From assembly GCF_902859825.1 (NCBI RefSeq), contig NZ_CADIKB010000018.1, positions 56,060-120,059 on the forward strand: a stretch of DNA of 64,000 bases. Direction: 5' to 3'. The DNA comes from Paraburkholderia phenoliruptrix. GTDB taxonomy: Bacteria > Pseudomonadota > Gammaproteobacteria > Burkholderiales > Burkholderiaceae. Each line of letters opens with the position of its first letter. Positions within the stretch are counted from its first letter, which is position 1. This document shows, one piece after another, positions 56,114-64,000 of the stretch. The notes below the pieces were generated by a model. It made no database searches. It was given only the letters and a program-made list of their open reading frames with translations, and was not told the origin of the DNA. Both the position numbers and the translations under genes were made by a program.

Positions 56114-56136
56114 GGACGACGCGAGCGGCGTCGTCC
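56114..56136 (-). terminator. Hairpin after coq7, no T tract
   Basis: GGACGACGC and GCGTCGTCC (56114-56122, 56128-56136) form a perfect 9-bp stem with a 5-base loop, 34 bases past the coq7 stop. Absence of a T tract makes it a weak or Rho-linked terminator. Confidence 0.4.
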
Positions 56137-56170
56137 CACTTGGCGCGATATGACGGAAAGCTGGCGGTTC

Positions 56171-56809
56171 TCAGAGGTAGTACGCGGTGCGCGTCATGAC
56201 TTTCGACATCGCGCGCATCAAGGCGCGCGCCGGGAACGGCAACTCGATACCGCCCGCGTCCATGGCCGCTTTTCCGTGCTCGGCCTCGTCGACGCGCATT
56301 TGTTCGACAATGGCGCGCGACTCGCGATCGGCGGCGGGCAGGCGGTCCATATGACTATCCAGATGCTGTTCGACCTGCCGCTCCGTTTCAGCCATGAAGC
56401 CGAGGCTCACGCGATCGCCGAGGCGTCCCGCCGCGAGCCCAATGGCAAGCGCGCCGGTGTACCAAAGCGGATTGAGCAGACTCGGGCGCGAATCCAGCGC
56501 CTCGAGGCGCTTGGACGTCCAGGCGAGGTGATCTTCTTCCTCGATTGCGGCACGATTGAACACGCTGCGCAGCGACGGCGACTTCGTCGCCAGTTTCTGC
56601 GCCTGATAGAGCGCCTGCGCGCACACTTCCCCGACGTGATTCACGCGCATGAGACCCGCGGAATGCGCGCGCTCGGCCGGGGACAGTTCCGGCACTTCCG
56701 CAGAGGCCGCCGATTCTTGCGGAACCGGCAAAGGACGGCTCATTCGCGAAACGCCGGTCATTGAGCGTAAACCCCGATCAAACTCAGTAATCAACTCGTC
56801 CAGAAACAT
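56171..56809 (-). CDS. coq7: Demethoxyubiquinone hydroxylase Coq7
   Basis: The 212-residue diiron protein hydroxylates the ring in ubiquinone synthesis. Iron-ligand motifs are visible: MRVNHVGEVCAQALYQAQ, AAIEEEDHLAWTSKRL, ETERQVEQHLDSHMDRLP and RVDEAEHGKAAMDAGG. It starts MFLDELITEFDRGLRSM. The 35-residue lead-in before the core is variable. It is divergent from the porin gene across 303 bases. Confidence 0.93.
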   Translation of the reverse strand: MFLDELITEFDRGLRSMTGVSRMSRPLPVPQESAASAEVPELSPAERAHSAGLMRVNHVGEVCAQALYQAQKLATKSPSLRSVFNRAAIEEEDHLAWTSKRLEALDSRPSLLNPLWYTGALAIGLAAGRLGDRVSLGFMAETERQVEQHLDSHMDRLPAADRESRAIVEQMRVDEAEHGKAAMDAGGIELPFPARALMRAMSKVMTRTAYYL

Positions 56810-57112
56810 TGGGCACTCCCTGATTCAACAACCGGCTTCCCGCGCTTCGTTGTCCGTGCGGCAAGGCTTTGCGGGGAAAAAAGCGGCCTGCGAGCGGCTC
56901 TGATCCAGCCGCCTAAGGCATCAGGATTTCGATTTTAGATCATGTTGCGTAAACGAAACAGGAGCGTTCCCGGCGACCTCCTTTTTCTTTGTGCCATGTA
57001 GCCCTTTTGTTACATTACGTGCAACTTCTCGCGAAGTTGGACAAGCAAGGCCTCAACGCTACATAAATATTTCGCCTTGTAGAAAAGATTCGTAATCCTT
57101 GGAGATCATTCG
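56810..57112. other. Divergent control region of coq7 and the porin gene
   Basis: No coding frame is supported. It contains the porin promoter candidate and a short hairpin (57023-57038) that overlaps its -35. The stretch is less GC-rich than its surroundings on the porin side. The coq7 promoter was not identified. Confidence 0.5.
57023..57065 (+). promoter_or_regulatory. Candidate porin promoter with overlapping inverted repeat
   Basis: A -35-like TTGGAC (57037-57042) and a weak -10 TACATA (57060-57065) are 17 bp apart. AACTTC/GAAGTT (57023-57028, 57033-57038) forms a 6-bp stem that overlaps the -35 and may be a regulator site. Confidence 0.35.
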
Positions 57113-58288
57113 ATGAAAAAGTCGCTTCTCGCTCTCGCAGCACTGGGCGCATTCGCAGGCGTCGCACATGCGCAGAGCAGCGTGACCCTGTACGGTATCA
57201 TTGACGAAGGCTTCAACATCAACACCAACTCGGGCGGCAAGCACCTGTACAACCTGTCCAGCGGCGTTATGCAAGGCTCGCGTTTCGGCCTGCGTGGCAC
57301 GGAAGATCTGGGCGGCGGTCTGAAGGCGCTGTTCGTGTTGGAAAACGGCTTTGACGTGAACAACGGCAAGCTGGGTCAAGGCGGCCTGATGTTCGGTCGT
57401 CAAGCTTATGTCGGTCTGTCGAGCCAGTTCGGCACGGTCACGCTGGGTCGTCAGTACGACTCCGTCGTCGACTACGTCGGTCCGCTGGAAGCGGGCGACC
57501 AGTGGGGCGGCTACATCGCTGCTCACCCGGGCGACATCGACAACTTCAACAACGCATACCGTACGAACAACACGGTTAAGTACACCAGCGCGGATTACGG
57601 CGGCCTGAAGTTCGGCGGCACGTACAGCTTCGGCGGTGTTGCAGGCAACTTCTCGTCGAACCAGATCTGGTCGTTGGGCGCTGGCTACAACAACGGTCCG
57701 CTGGTCTTGGGCGTCGGTTACCTGAATGCACGTACGCCCGCAGCTCAAGGTGGCCTGTTCAACAACGGCGGTCAGTCGCCGCTGCCGGCTGCGAACGCAG
57801 CAGTGAGCTCGCCGGTCTACGCTGGTTTCGCATCGGCTAACACGTACCAGGTTATCGGTGCAGGCGGTGCTTACACGTTCGGCGCAGCAACCGTCGGTCT
57901 GACGTACTCGAACATCCGCTTTGCAAACCTGGGCGCTTCGTACGCATCGCCGTTCAAGGGCCAAACGGCTACGTTCAACAACGCAGAAGTCAACTTCAAG
58001 TACCAGTTGACCCCGGCATTGCTGGTCGGCGCAGCGTATGACTACACGCGCGGCACGGAAATCAACGGCAACTCGCGCGCTCAGTACCACCAAGGCGCAG
58101 TTGGCGTGGACTACTTCCTGTCCAAGCGTACCGACGTCTACGTGATCGGCGTGTATCAGCACGCTACCGGCGAAACGGTCAACGCAGCAGGCGCCGTGGT
58201 TGCAGCAACGGCTGGCATCAACGGCCTGTCGGGCTCGTCGAACCAGAACCAGCTGGCAGCTCGTGTCGGTATCCGCCACAAGTTCTAA
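57113..58288 (+). CDS. Major outer-membrane porin (OmpC-like, Gram-negative porin family)
   Basis: The 391-residue product starts MKKSLLALAALGAFAGVAHA, a signal peptide cleaved before QSSVTLYG, the usual first strand of Burkholderia trimeric porins. GSRFGLRGTEDLGGGLKALFVLENGFD follows, and the C-terminal strand ends VGIRHKF with the terminal Phe needed for BAM recognition. Codon use (CGT, GCA and AAC often chosen) differs from neighbours, indicating high expression. Terminator and strong GGAG site fit that. Substrate is a general diffusion range; inferred from family. Confidence 0.93.
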   Translation: MKKSLLALAALGAFAGVAHAQSSVTLYGIIDEGFNINTNSGGKHLYNLSSGVMQGSRFGLRGTEDLGGGLKALFVLENGFDVNNGKLGQGGLMFGRQAYVGLSSQFGTVTLGRQYDSVVDYVGPLEAGDQWGGYIAAHPGDIDNFNNAYRTNNTVKYTSADYGGLKFGGTYSFGGVAGNFSSNQIWSLGAGYNNGPLVLGVGYLNARTPAAQGGLFNNGGQSPLPAANAAVSSPVYAGFASANTYQVIGAGGAYTFGAATVGLTYSNIRFANLGASYASPFKGQTATFNNAEVNFKYQLTPALLVGAAYDYTRGTEINGNSRAQYHQGAVGVDYFLSKRTDVYVIGVYQHATGETVNAAGAVVAATAGINGLSGSSNQNQLAARVGIRHKF

Positions 58289-58314
58289 TAAGTCGTAAAA
58301 ACGCAGTTTGCCTC

Positions 58315-58340
58315 AAAGGCGCCTTCGGGCGCCTTTTTTT
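58315..58340 (+). terminator. Strong intrinsic terminator after the porin gene
   Basis: AAAGGCGCC and GGCGCCTTT enclose a TTCG tetraloop and are followed by a T run. Confidence 0.92.
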
Positions 58341-58361
58341 ACGTCCGTGGAGGGACTGCGC

Positions 58362-58402
58362 AAATAAAAAGGCCCGGCTGACTTGGCGTCTGCCGGGCCC
58401 TT
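58362..58402 (-). terminator. Intrinsic terminator after fadD
   Basis: On the minus strand GGCCCGGC/GCCGGGCC (58392-58399, 58371-58378) form a stem followed by TTTTTATTTG, between the convergent porin and fadD genes. Confidence 0.85.
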
Positions 58403-58480
58403 CCGTTCTGCTTATATCGACGGGTTACGGTATGTCACCTGTTGACGAATTCAACGCGACAAGCTCAACGCGACAAGCGC

Positions 58481-60154
58481 TCATGCACGACCATCGCGCA
58501 GCTCGCGGCGCAAGATCTTGCCGACATTGCTCTTCGGCAGCTCGGTGCGGAATTCGACGATTTTCGGCCGTTTGTAACCGGTAAGCTGCTGTTTGCAATA
58601 AGCCAGAATGTCGGCGTCGGTAAGCGCCTCGTCCTTTTTCACGACAAACAGCTTCACCGCTTCGCCGGAATGCTGGTCGGGCACCCCAACCGCGGCGACC
58701 TCGAACACGCCGGGGAGCTTCGCGACCACGTCCTCGATCTCGTTCGGATACACGTTGAAGCCGGAGACCAGAATCATGTCCTTCTTGCGGTCGACGATCT
58801 TCACAAAACCATGCTCGTTCATGAAGCCGACGTCGCCTGACTTGAAGAAGCCGTCCGGCGTCATGACTTTCGCCGTTTCTTCCGGCCGATTCCAATAGCC
58901 GGCCATGACCTGCGGGCCGCGAATGCAGATCTCGCCCGCCTGACCGAGCGGCATTTCGTTGCCCTCGTCGTCGCGGATGGAGACTTCGGTGGACGGCAGC
59001 GGCAAGCCAATCGTCCCGCTATATTCCGTCACCGTGACGGGATTGCAGGTCACGCACGGCGAGGTCTCGGACAAGCCGTAGCCCTCGATGATCGGCGTCT
59101 CCGTGTGCTCGAACCAGCGCTTCGCGACCGCTTCCTGCACGGCCATGCCGCCGCCGTTGGCCGCAATCAGTTTCGAAAAATCGAGCTTGTGAAAGTCGGG
59201 GCTGTTCAGGAGCGCGTTGTACAGCGTGTTGACCGCCGGGATCGTCGTAATGGCGTAGCCTTGCAGCGCTTTGACCATACCGGGGATGTCGCGCGGATTC
59301 GGGATCAGCACGCCGAGGCCGCCGGTGCGAATGGTCAGCAGGCCGCACACCGTCAGCGCGAACACGTGATACAGCGGCAAAGCCACCACGGTGATGAACT
59401 GGTCGATGTCGGTGCGGTTTGCGCGCACCGGATTCAGCCAGACTTCGGACTGCAACACGTTTGCAATCAGGTTCCGATGCAGCAACGTGGCGCCCTTGGC
59501 CACTCCCGTCGTACCGCCGGTGTACTGCAGGAATGCGACGTCGTCGGGGCCCTGCTCGACTGGCCTGAAGCTTTGACGTTCGCCTTCCGCGATTGCCGCG
59601 TTGAATTTGACGTGACCGGCCAAGCTCCAGGCCGGCACCATCTTCTTCACACGGCGCACGACAAAGTCGACCACAGTGCCTTTTACGCCCATCAGATCGC
59701 CCATAGCGGCGACCACGATGTGCTTCACCGCGGTATTGCGCACGATTGCCTGCAGCGTGACAGCAAAGTTTTCCAGCAGGATGATTGCTTCCGCGCCGCT
59801 GTCTTTCAACTGATGCTCAAGCTCACGGGGCGTGTACAGCGGATTGACGTTCACGACCACATAGCCCGCGCGCAGGATTGCCGCAATCGCGACCGGATAT
59901 TGCAGCACGTTGGGCATCATGATCGCGATGCGAGCGCCGCGCGCAAGACCCTTTGACTGAAACCACGCGGCCAGCTTGCGCGAAAGCGCGTCCAGTTCGC
60001 CGTAGCTGATCACCTTTCCCATGCACACGAAGGCCGGCTTGTCGCGATGTTCGCGGAATGCTTCCTCGAGCAGCTCGGCGACGGACGAATAGCGGGTCGG
60101 GTCGATCTCTGCGGGAACGCCGGGCGGGTAAGATTTCAGCCAGATTTTATCCAT
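58481..60154 (-). CDS. fadD: Long-chain fatty-acid-CoA ligase FadD
   Basis: The 557-residue AMP-forming ligase activates fatty acids to acyl-CoA. It has the AMP-binding motif LQYTGGTTGVAKGATLLHRN (about residues 205-224), EGYGLSETSPCVTCNP (A5 core), and FKSGDVGFMNEHGFVKIVDRKKDMILVSG. The C-terminal catalytic Lys is in ELPKSNVGKILRRELR. Length matches E. coli FadD (561). The C-terminal end is a short Gly/Arg/Ala tail. It lies after the oxidoreductase gene on the same strand with a 155-base gap. Confidence 0.93.
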   Translation of the reverse strand: MDKIWLKSYPPGVPAEIDPTRYSSVAELLEEAFREHRDKPAFVCMGKVISYGELDALSRKLAAWFQSKGLARGARIAIMMPNVLQYPVAIAAILRAGYVVVNVNPLYTPRELEHQLKDSGAEAIILLENFAVTLQAIVRNTAVKHIVVAAMGDLMGVKGTVVDFVVRRVKKMVPAWSLAGHVKFNAAIAEGERQSFRPVEQGPDDVAFLQYTGGTTGVAKGATLLHRNLIANVLQSEVWLNPVRANRTDIDQFITVVALPLYHVFALTVCGLLTIRTGGLGVLIPNPRDIPGMVKALQGYAITTIPAVNTLYNALLNSPDFHKLDFSKLIAANGGGMAVQEAVAKRWFEHTETPIIEGYGLSETSPCVTCNPVTVTEYSGTIGLPLPSTEVSIRDDEGNEMPLGQAGEICIRGPQVMAGYWNRPEETAKVMTPDGFFKSGDVGFMNEHGFVKIVDRKKDMILVSGFNVYPNEIEDVVAKLPGVFEVAAVGVPDQHSGEAVKLFVVKKDEALTDADILAYCKQQLTGYKRPKIVEFRTELPKSNVGKILRRELRDGRA

Positions 60155-60309
60155 GCAGCGTCTCCTTCTTTATTTTCGAATGGTCGTGCTAAAAACGCAT
60201 CGTAGCATGGGCAACTCCGCGGTATCCGCGAAAAACGGCTGGGTTAGACTGCTGCCTCGAACCTGCGAACGCCTTGCTGGCGAGGCTTGCGCAGTGCGAG
60301 AAGCGCGGC

Positions 60310-62388
60310 TCAGACGCGCTCCACTTCGACGAGGCAGTCGTAGAAAGTGGCCGATCCGCCGAGATCGGTGAGCGCCTGGCTCGTGACCTGATTGGCGTTG
60401 CGACCGTCGGGCGCGAGCTTTTTCCACCAGATCGACAAGCCGACCACGACGCCCTGGCGCGCGCGGTCGGTGACGCGGGCGCGCGCCTGCATCGAGCCGC
60501 GGTCGTTGAAAATGCGCACCGTGTCGCCGTGGGCAATACCGCGCGCGTCGGCGTCCGCCGGATGAATGTCGAGATGCGGCTCGCCTTCCGTCGAGCGCAG
60601 ACTCTCCACGTTGACGAACGTGCTGTTCAGGAAGTTGCGCGCGGGCGGCGAGATCATCGCGAGCGGATAGCGCGCGGCGAGTTCCGGTGCGAATTCCGCC
60701 GACTCGTAAGGCGGCAGGTAATCCGGGAGCGGGTCGAGGCCCTGCTCGGCGAGGCGCCTGCTGTAAAACTCGCATTTACCCGACGGCGTACGAAAGCCGC
60801 CCTCGGCAAACGGCGCGTCCGGCACATTCAGCTTTGCCCAACCGGTCTGCTTGAGCGTCTCCCAGTCGACGCCTTCGAGCGTCTTGTCCTCCCATCGGAG
60901 CGCCCGGCGCGCGACGGCTTCGTCGCTTTCGAAAAGTGCTGGCTCGTCAAGCGCCATGTGGCGCGCGAGGCTGCGAAAAATCTCAGTGTTCGGACGAGCA
61001 CCGGCGACCGGCGGAATCGCAGGCAGGTTCACCATGACGTGCGTGTGGCCGTATGACTTGTGCACGTCGAGATGCTCGAGCTGCGTCGTGGCCGGCAGAA
61101 GCAGGTCGGCGTAATCGGCCGTATCCGTCTGGAAATGCTCGAGCACGATGGTGAAGAGGTCCTCGCGCGCAAAACCTGCCGCGACGCGCTCCGAATCGGG
61201 CGCGACGGCGACCGGATTCGAGTTGTACACGACGATCGCCTCGATTTTCGGGCCGAACTGCGTGTCGCCCGGGTGCAGGAGTGCGTCGCCGATTGCGTTC
61301 ATATTGATGACGCGGCTCGGTTTCTCGGGCCAGCCGGGCATCAGATCGGGACGTTGCAGAGCATGCGTATCGACCGGCGCCCAGCCGGACGACGACAGCA
61401 AGGCGCCGCCGGCGCGCTCTCGCCACGCGCCGGTCAGCGACGGCAGACACGCGATCGCGCGGACCGCGTTGCCGCCGCCGCGCACTCTTTGCAGACCGTA
61501 GTTCAGGCGAATCGCAGCTTTCCGCGTGCTGCCGTAAAGTCGCGCGAGGCCGATGACAACCTGCTCTTCAATGCCGCAAATGTCTGCCACGCGGGCCGAC
61601 GAATACGTGAGCGCGCGGGCCTTGAGTTCGGCGAAGCCCACAGTATGCGCGTCGATGTAAGCGTGATCGAGCAGGTCCTCTGAAATCAGCACGTTCATCA
61701 TGCCGAGTGCCAACGCGCCGTCAGTGCCCGGCTTCAGCGCAATATGCTGATGGCACTTCTCCGCCGTCAGCGAACGATACGGATCGATCGCAATCAGGCG
61801 CGCGCCTCGACGCTTCGCCTCTTGCGCCCGCGTCCAGAAATGGAGATTCGACGCAATGGGATTCGAGCCCCAGATGAGAATGACCTCGCTCTCCGCGAAG
61901 AACTCCGTGAGCATGCCGAGGCTCGCGCCATAGGTGTATTTCAACCCCGCCGCGCCGGCCGCCGCGCAGATCGTGCGGTCCAGTTGCGATGCGCCCAGCT
62001 TGTGAAAGAACCGTTGCGCAATGCTGTCGCCCTGGACGAGACCCATCGTGCCGGCGTAGCTATAGGGCAGGATAGCTTCGGGCGCGCGGCCCGCGATCTC
62101 CGACAGGCGCCTCGCGCCCCACTCCAACGCGTCTTCCCAGCTAATGGCTTCAAAACGGCCCTCGCCTTTGCGGCCGATGCGCTTCATGGGGGTTGTCAGG
62201 CGTTGCGGATGATGGACCCGTTCCGCGTAGCGGCTGACTTTGGTACACAAGGCGCCCTGCGTCGGAGCATGGTCCGGGTCAGCGACGACCTTGATCGCCC
62301 GCCCACCCTCGATGGTGACCCTCATTGCGCAGGTGTCGGGGCAATCGTGAGGACAAACAGCGCGAGCGAATTCGGTCGGAGCGTTCAT
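60310..62388 (-). CDS. Molybdopterin oxidoreductase (DMSO reductase family)
   Basis: The 692-residue product binds a [4Fe-4S] cluster near its N-terminus: CPHDCPDTCAM (three Cys) and GALCTKV (fourth). Mo-pterin regions follow (EAILPYSYAGTMGLVQGDS, WGSNPIASNLHFWTRAQEA), and the C-terminal molydopterin dinucleotide-binding domain includes NDRGSMQARARVTDRARQGVV. It lacks a twin-arginine signal, so it should be cytoplasmic. The substrate is unknown. The start is MNAPTEFARAVCPHDC (62388), giving the conserved N-terminus. No molybdenum cofactor or electron-transfer partner is adjacent. It is divergent from the amidohydrolase gene. Confidence 0.85.
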   Translation of the reverse strand: MNAPTEFARAVCPHDCPDTCAMRVTIEGGRAIKVVADPDHAPTQGALCTKVSRYAERVHHPQRLTTPMKRIGRKGEGRFEAISWEDALEWGARRLSEIAGRAPEAILPYSYAGTMGLVQGDSIAQRFFHKLGASQLDRTICAAAGAAGLKYTYGASLGMLTEFFAESEVILIWGSNPIASNLHFWTRAQEAKRRGARLIAIDPYRSLTAEKCHQHIALKPGTDGALALGMMNVLISEDLLDHAYIDAHTVGFAELKARALTYSSARVADICGIEEQVVIGLARLYGSTRKAAIRLNYGLQRVRGGGNAVRAIACLPSLTGAWRERAGGALLSSSGWAPVDTHALQRPDLMPGWPEKPSRVINMNAIGDALLHPGDTQFGPKIEAIVVYNSNPVAVAPDSERVAAGFAREDLFTIVLEHFQTDTADYADLLLPATTQLEHLDVHKSYGHTHVMVNLPAIPPVAGARPNTEIFRSLARHMALDEPALFESDEAVARRALRWEDKTLEGVDWETLKQTGWAKLNVPDAPFAEGGFRTPSGKCEFYSRRLAEQGLDPLPDYLPPYESAEFAPELAARYPLAMISPPARNFLNSTFVNVESLRSTEGEPHLDIHPADADARGIAHGDTVRIFNDRGSMQARARVTDRARQGVVVGLSIWWKKLAPDGRNANQVTSQALTDLGGSATFYDCLVEVERV

Positions 62389-62567
62389 TGGGTAACCATT
62401 CGGGGACGGTAAGCGGGGCGCAAGGCGGAATTTTATTACGTCCGTTGGCGCTTGCCTGCATGCTGCCGCCAAAAAGCCTTCGGCGTAGAATCGTTAGCAC
62501 TGCGTCCGGCGCCTATCGCCAGGACGATTTCAGGCAAGTCAAAGCGCAAGCACATCGGCACTCCATT

Positions 62568-63764
62568 ATGAAACTGATTCCCGAAATCCAGGCTGCTCAC
62601 GGAGAAATCCGAAACCTTCGACGAACGATCCACGCTCATCCCGAACTGCGCTACGAGGAAACCGCGACCGCCGACCTGGTTGCGAAGACACTGGAGTCGT
62701 GGGGCGTAGAAACTCATCGCGGATTAGGCAAGACAGGCGTGGTTGGGGTGCTGAAACGCGGCAACGGCACGCGTTCGATCGGTCTGCGCGCCGACATGGA
62801 TGCGCTGCCGATTCAGGAGCTGAATAGCTTCGAACATCGGTCGCGGAACGACGGGAAAATGCACGCGTGCGGTCACGATGGACACACCGCGATGCTCCTC
62901 GGTGCAGCCCGGCATCTCGCGAAACACGGCGACTTTGAAGGCACGATCGTCTTCATTTTTCAGCCGGCCGAAGAAGGCGGCGCTGGCGCTCAGGCCATGA
63001 TCGAGGACGGCCTTTTCGAAAAGTTTCCCGTCGATGCAGTGTTCGGCATTCACAACTGGCCGGGCATGCCGGCGGGGCAGTTCGGGGTGACCGAGGGCCC
63101 GATCATGGCCTCGAGCAACGAATTTCGCATTGATATCAAAGGGGTGGGCTCGCACGCCGCGTTGCCGCATAACGGACGCGATCCGGTATTTACCGCGGTG
63201 CAGATCGCTAACGGGCTGCAGGGCATCATTACGCGAAACAAGAAGCCGCTCGATACGGCCGTGCTCTCGATCACCCAGATCCATGCTGGCGACGCAGTCA
63301 ACGTCGTTCCCGACGACGCGTGGATCGCGGGCACCGTACGCACTTTCACCACTGAGACACTGGATCTCATCGAAGCGCGTATGCGCAAAATCGCCGAAAA
63401 CACGGCGGACGCTTACGATTGCACGGTCGACGTCCACTTCCACAGAAACTACCCGCCCACGATCAACAGCAGTGAAGAGGCTCGCTTTGCGGCGGCAGTC
63501 ATGAAGGAGGTGGTGGGGGCGGAGAATGTGAACGATTCAGTCGAACCGACGATGGGTGCCGAAGACTTCTCGTTCATGTTGCTGGCGAAGCCCGGGTGCT
63601 ATGCGTTCCTCGGCAACGGCGACGGTGGCCACCGCGAGGCAGGCCACGGTGCCGGCCCCTGCATGCTGCATAACGCGAGCTACGATTTCAACGATGAGTT
63701 GCTGCCCATCGGTTCGACGTATTGGGTGCGACTTGCGCAGCGGTTTCTGGCCGAAGGGAAATAG
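62568..63764 (+). CDS. M20-family amidohydrolase (hippurate hydrolase-like)
   Basis: The 398-residue product is an M20D metallopeptidase. The metal site is CGHDGHTAMLLGAA (about 103-116), AEEGGAGAQAMIEDG, and MGAEDFSFML. TIHAHPELRYEETATADLV opens it. Related enzymes split hippurate, N-acyl amino acids or indole-acetyl-amino acids, so the substrate cannot be named. The start is the ATG at 62568; longer upstream frames have no conserved residues. It is divergent from the Mo-protein. Confidence 0.86.
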   Translation: MKLIPEIQAAHGEIRNLRRTIHAHPELRYEETATADLVAKTLESWGVETHRGLGKTGVVGVLKRGNGTRSIGLRADMDALPIQELNSFEHRSRNDGKMHACGHDGHTAMLLGAARHLAKHGDFEGTIVFIFQPAEEGGAGAQAMIEDGLFEKFPVDAVFGIHNWPGMPAGQFGVTEGPIMASSNEFRIDIKGVGSHAALPHNGRDPVFTAVQIANGLQGIITRNKKPLDTAVLSITQIHAGDAVNVVPDDAWIAGTVRTFTTETLDLIEARMRKIAENTADAYDCTVDVHFHRNYPPTINSSEEARFAAAVMKEVVGAENVNDSVEPTMGAEDFSFMLLAKPGCYAFLGNGDGGHREAGHGAGPCMLHNASYDFNDELLPIGSTYWVRLAQRFLAEGK

Positions 63765-63900
63765 GATTTCGCGTGGATGTAGACAGGACGCCGCGGCAGG
63801 GCCGTTCGCGCTGGTGGGGTGCACATGGCTTGCGTTGCCGCGTTTCTGTAGCTTCTGGGCCTGCCGTTTCCATAACGCTGTTCCCGCGGGCCGTAAACGC

Positions 63901-63926
63901 AGAAACCCCACCTTTGCGGGGTGGGG
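63901..63926 (-). terminator. rRNA-operon terminator
   Basis: On the minus strand CCCCACC and GGTGGGG (63920-63926, 63906-63912) pair and TTTCT follows, about 20 bases beyond the 5S 3' end. Confidence 0.7.
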
Positions 63927-63944
63927 TATCTGACGGTGGTGGGG

Positions 63945-64000
63945 AGCCTGACGATTACCTACTTTCACACGGGTAATCCGCACTATCATCGGCGTGGAGT
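63945..64000 (-). rRNA. rrf: 5S rRNA, 3' part only (gene continues beyond window)
   Basis: The last 56 bases are the 3' half of a betaproteobacterial 5S rRNA on the minus strand: it reads ACTCCACGCCGATGATAGTG, a mid section with GTGTGAAAGTAGGTAATCG, and ends TCAGGCT. Its 5' half, and presumably 23S and 16S, lie to the right. Transcription therefore runs toward the amidohydrolase gene. Confidence 0.9.

Larger units (their letters stand above)
55760..56170. other. Intergenic region between mraZ and coq7
   Basis: These 411 bases contain the mraZ promoter and operator (55816-55898), a short AACGG/CCGTT inverted repeat near 55976-55990, and a 9-bp perfect hairpin (56114-56136) downstream of coq7. 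A plus-strand frame at 55993-56199 has no ribosome site or recognised product and is not called. Confidence 0.5.

Noticed and set aside
55993..56199. 68-residue plus-strand frame between mraZ and coq7
   Set aside because: No Shine-Dalgarno, crosses the coq7 hairpin, and no recognisable family.
58449..58480. 14-base tandem duplication just after fadD
   Set aside because: Only two copies; most likely a neutral slippage event.

Overview
The window is a GC-rich chromosomal segment from a Burkholderiaceae betaproteobacterium, most likely Paraburkholderia. This rests on gene order, on protein sequences resembling Burkholderia homologues (for example a nucleoside kinase resembling B. thailandensis BthNK), and on a lysine/alanine-rich histone H1-like protein. 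It is core genome. I see no insertion sequence, prophage, integrase, CRISPR array or defence island, and no convincing new multi-gene system. The most unusual material is regulatory DNA between known genes.

Layout. 1-4.1 kb: end of a DUF3426 membrane protein, thiol peroxidase tpx, a PfkB nucleoside kinase, a SlyB-like lipoprotein, and a histone H1-like gene on the minus strand. 4.5-9.8 kb: class Ia ribonucleotide reductase nrdA and nrdB on the minus strand, with a control region holding an in-phase DnaA-box series and a NrdR box pair. 9.9-14.7 kb: ampD, a small membrane protein, a CcsA/YpjD-like protein, ffh, hpt and marC. 14.7-18.1 kb: proS, rppH and a CNP1-like lipoprotein. 18.2-21.5 kb: rplU-rpmA-obg-proB on the minus strand. 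21.6-24.2 kb: ispB, tRNA-Pro(CGG) and a CorC/HlyC-type CBS protein. 24.4-29.9 kb: pilB-pilC-pilD-coaE-zapD-yacG. 30.0-35.5 kb: secA-argJ-DUF815 ATPase-mutT on the minus strand. 35.8-36.3 kb: dciA-like gene.

36.4-55.8 kb: the complete dcw (division and cell wall) cluster on the minus strand, in the order mraZ-rsmH-ftsL-ftsI-murE-murF-mraY-murD-ftsW-murG-murC-ddl-ftsQ-ftsA-ftsZ, followed by a peroxiredoxin and lpxC. Seven junctions between mraZ and murC are 4-base stop/start overlaps. A promoter with a 10-bp-periodic MraZ-like operator precedes mraZ.

56.2-64.0 kb: coq7, a major porin, fadD, a molybdopterin oxidoreductase, an M20 amidohydrolase, and the 3' end of a 5S rRNA gene marking an rRNA operon that runs in from beyond the right edge.

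Together the genes cover dNTP supply, peptidoglycan and lipid A precursor synthesis, septation, protein export and translation. Promoters, operators and terminators were read by eye and are inference unless stated otherwise.
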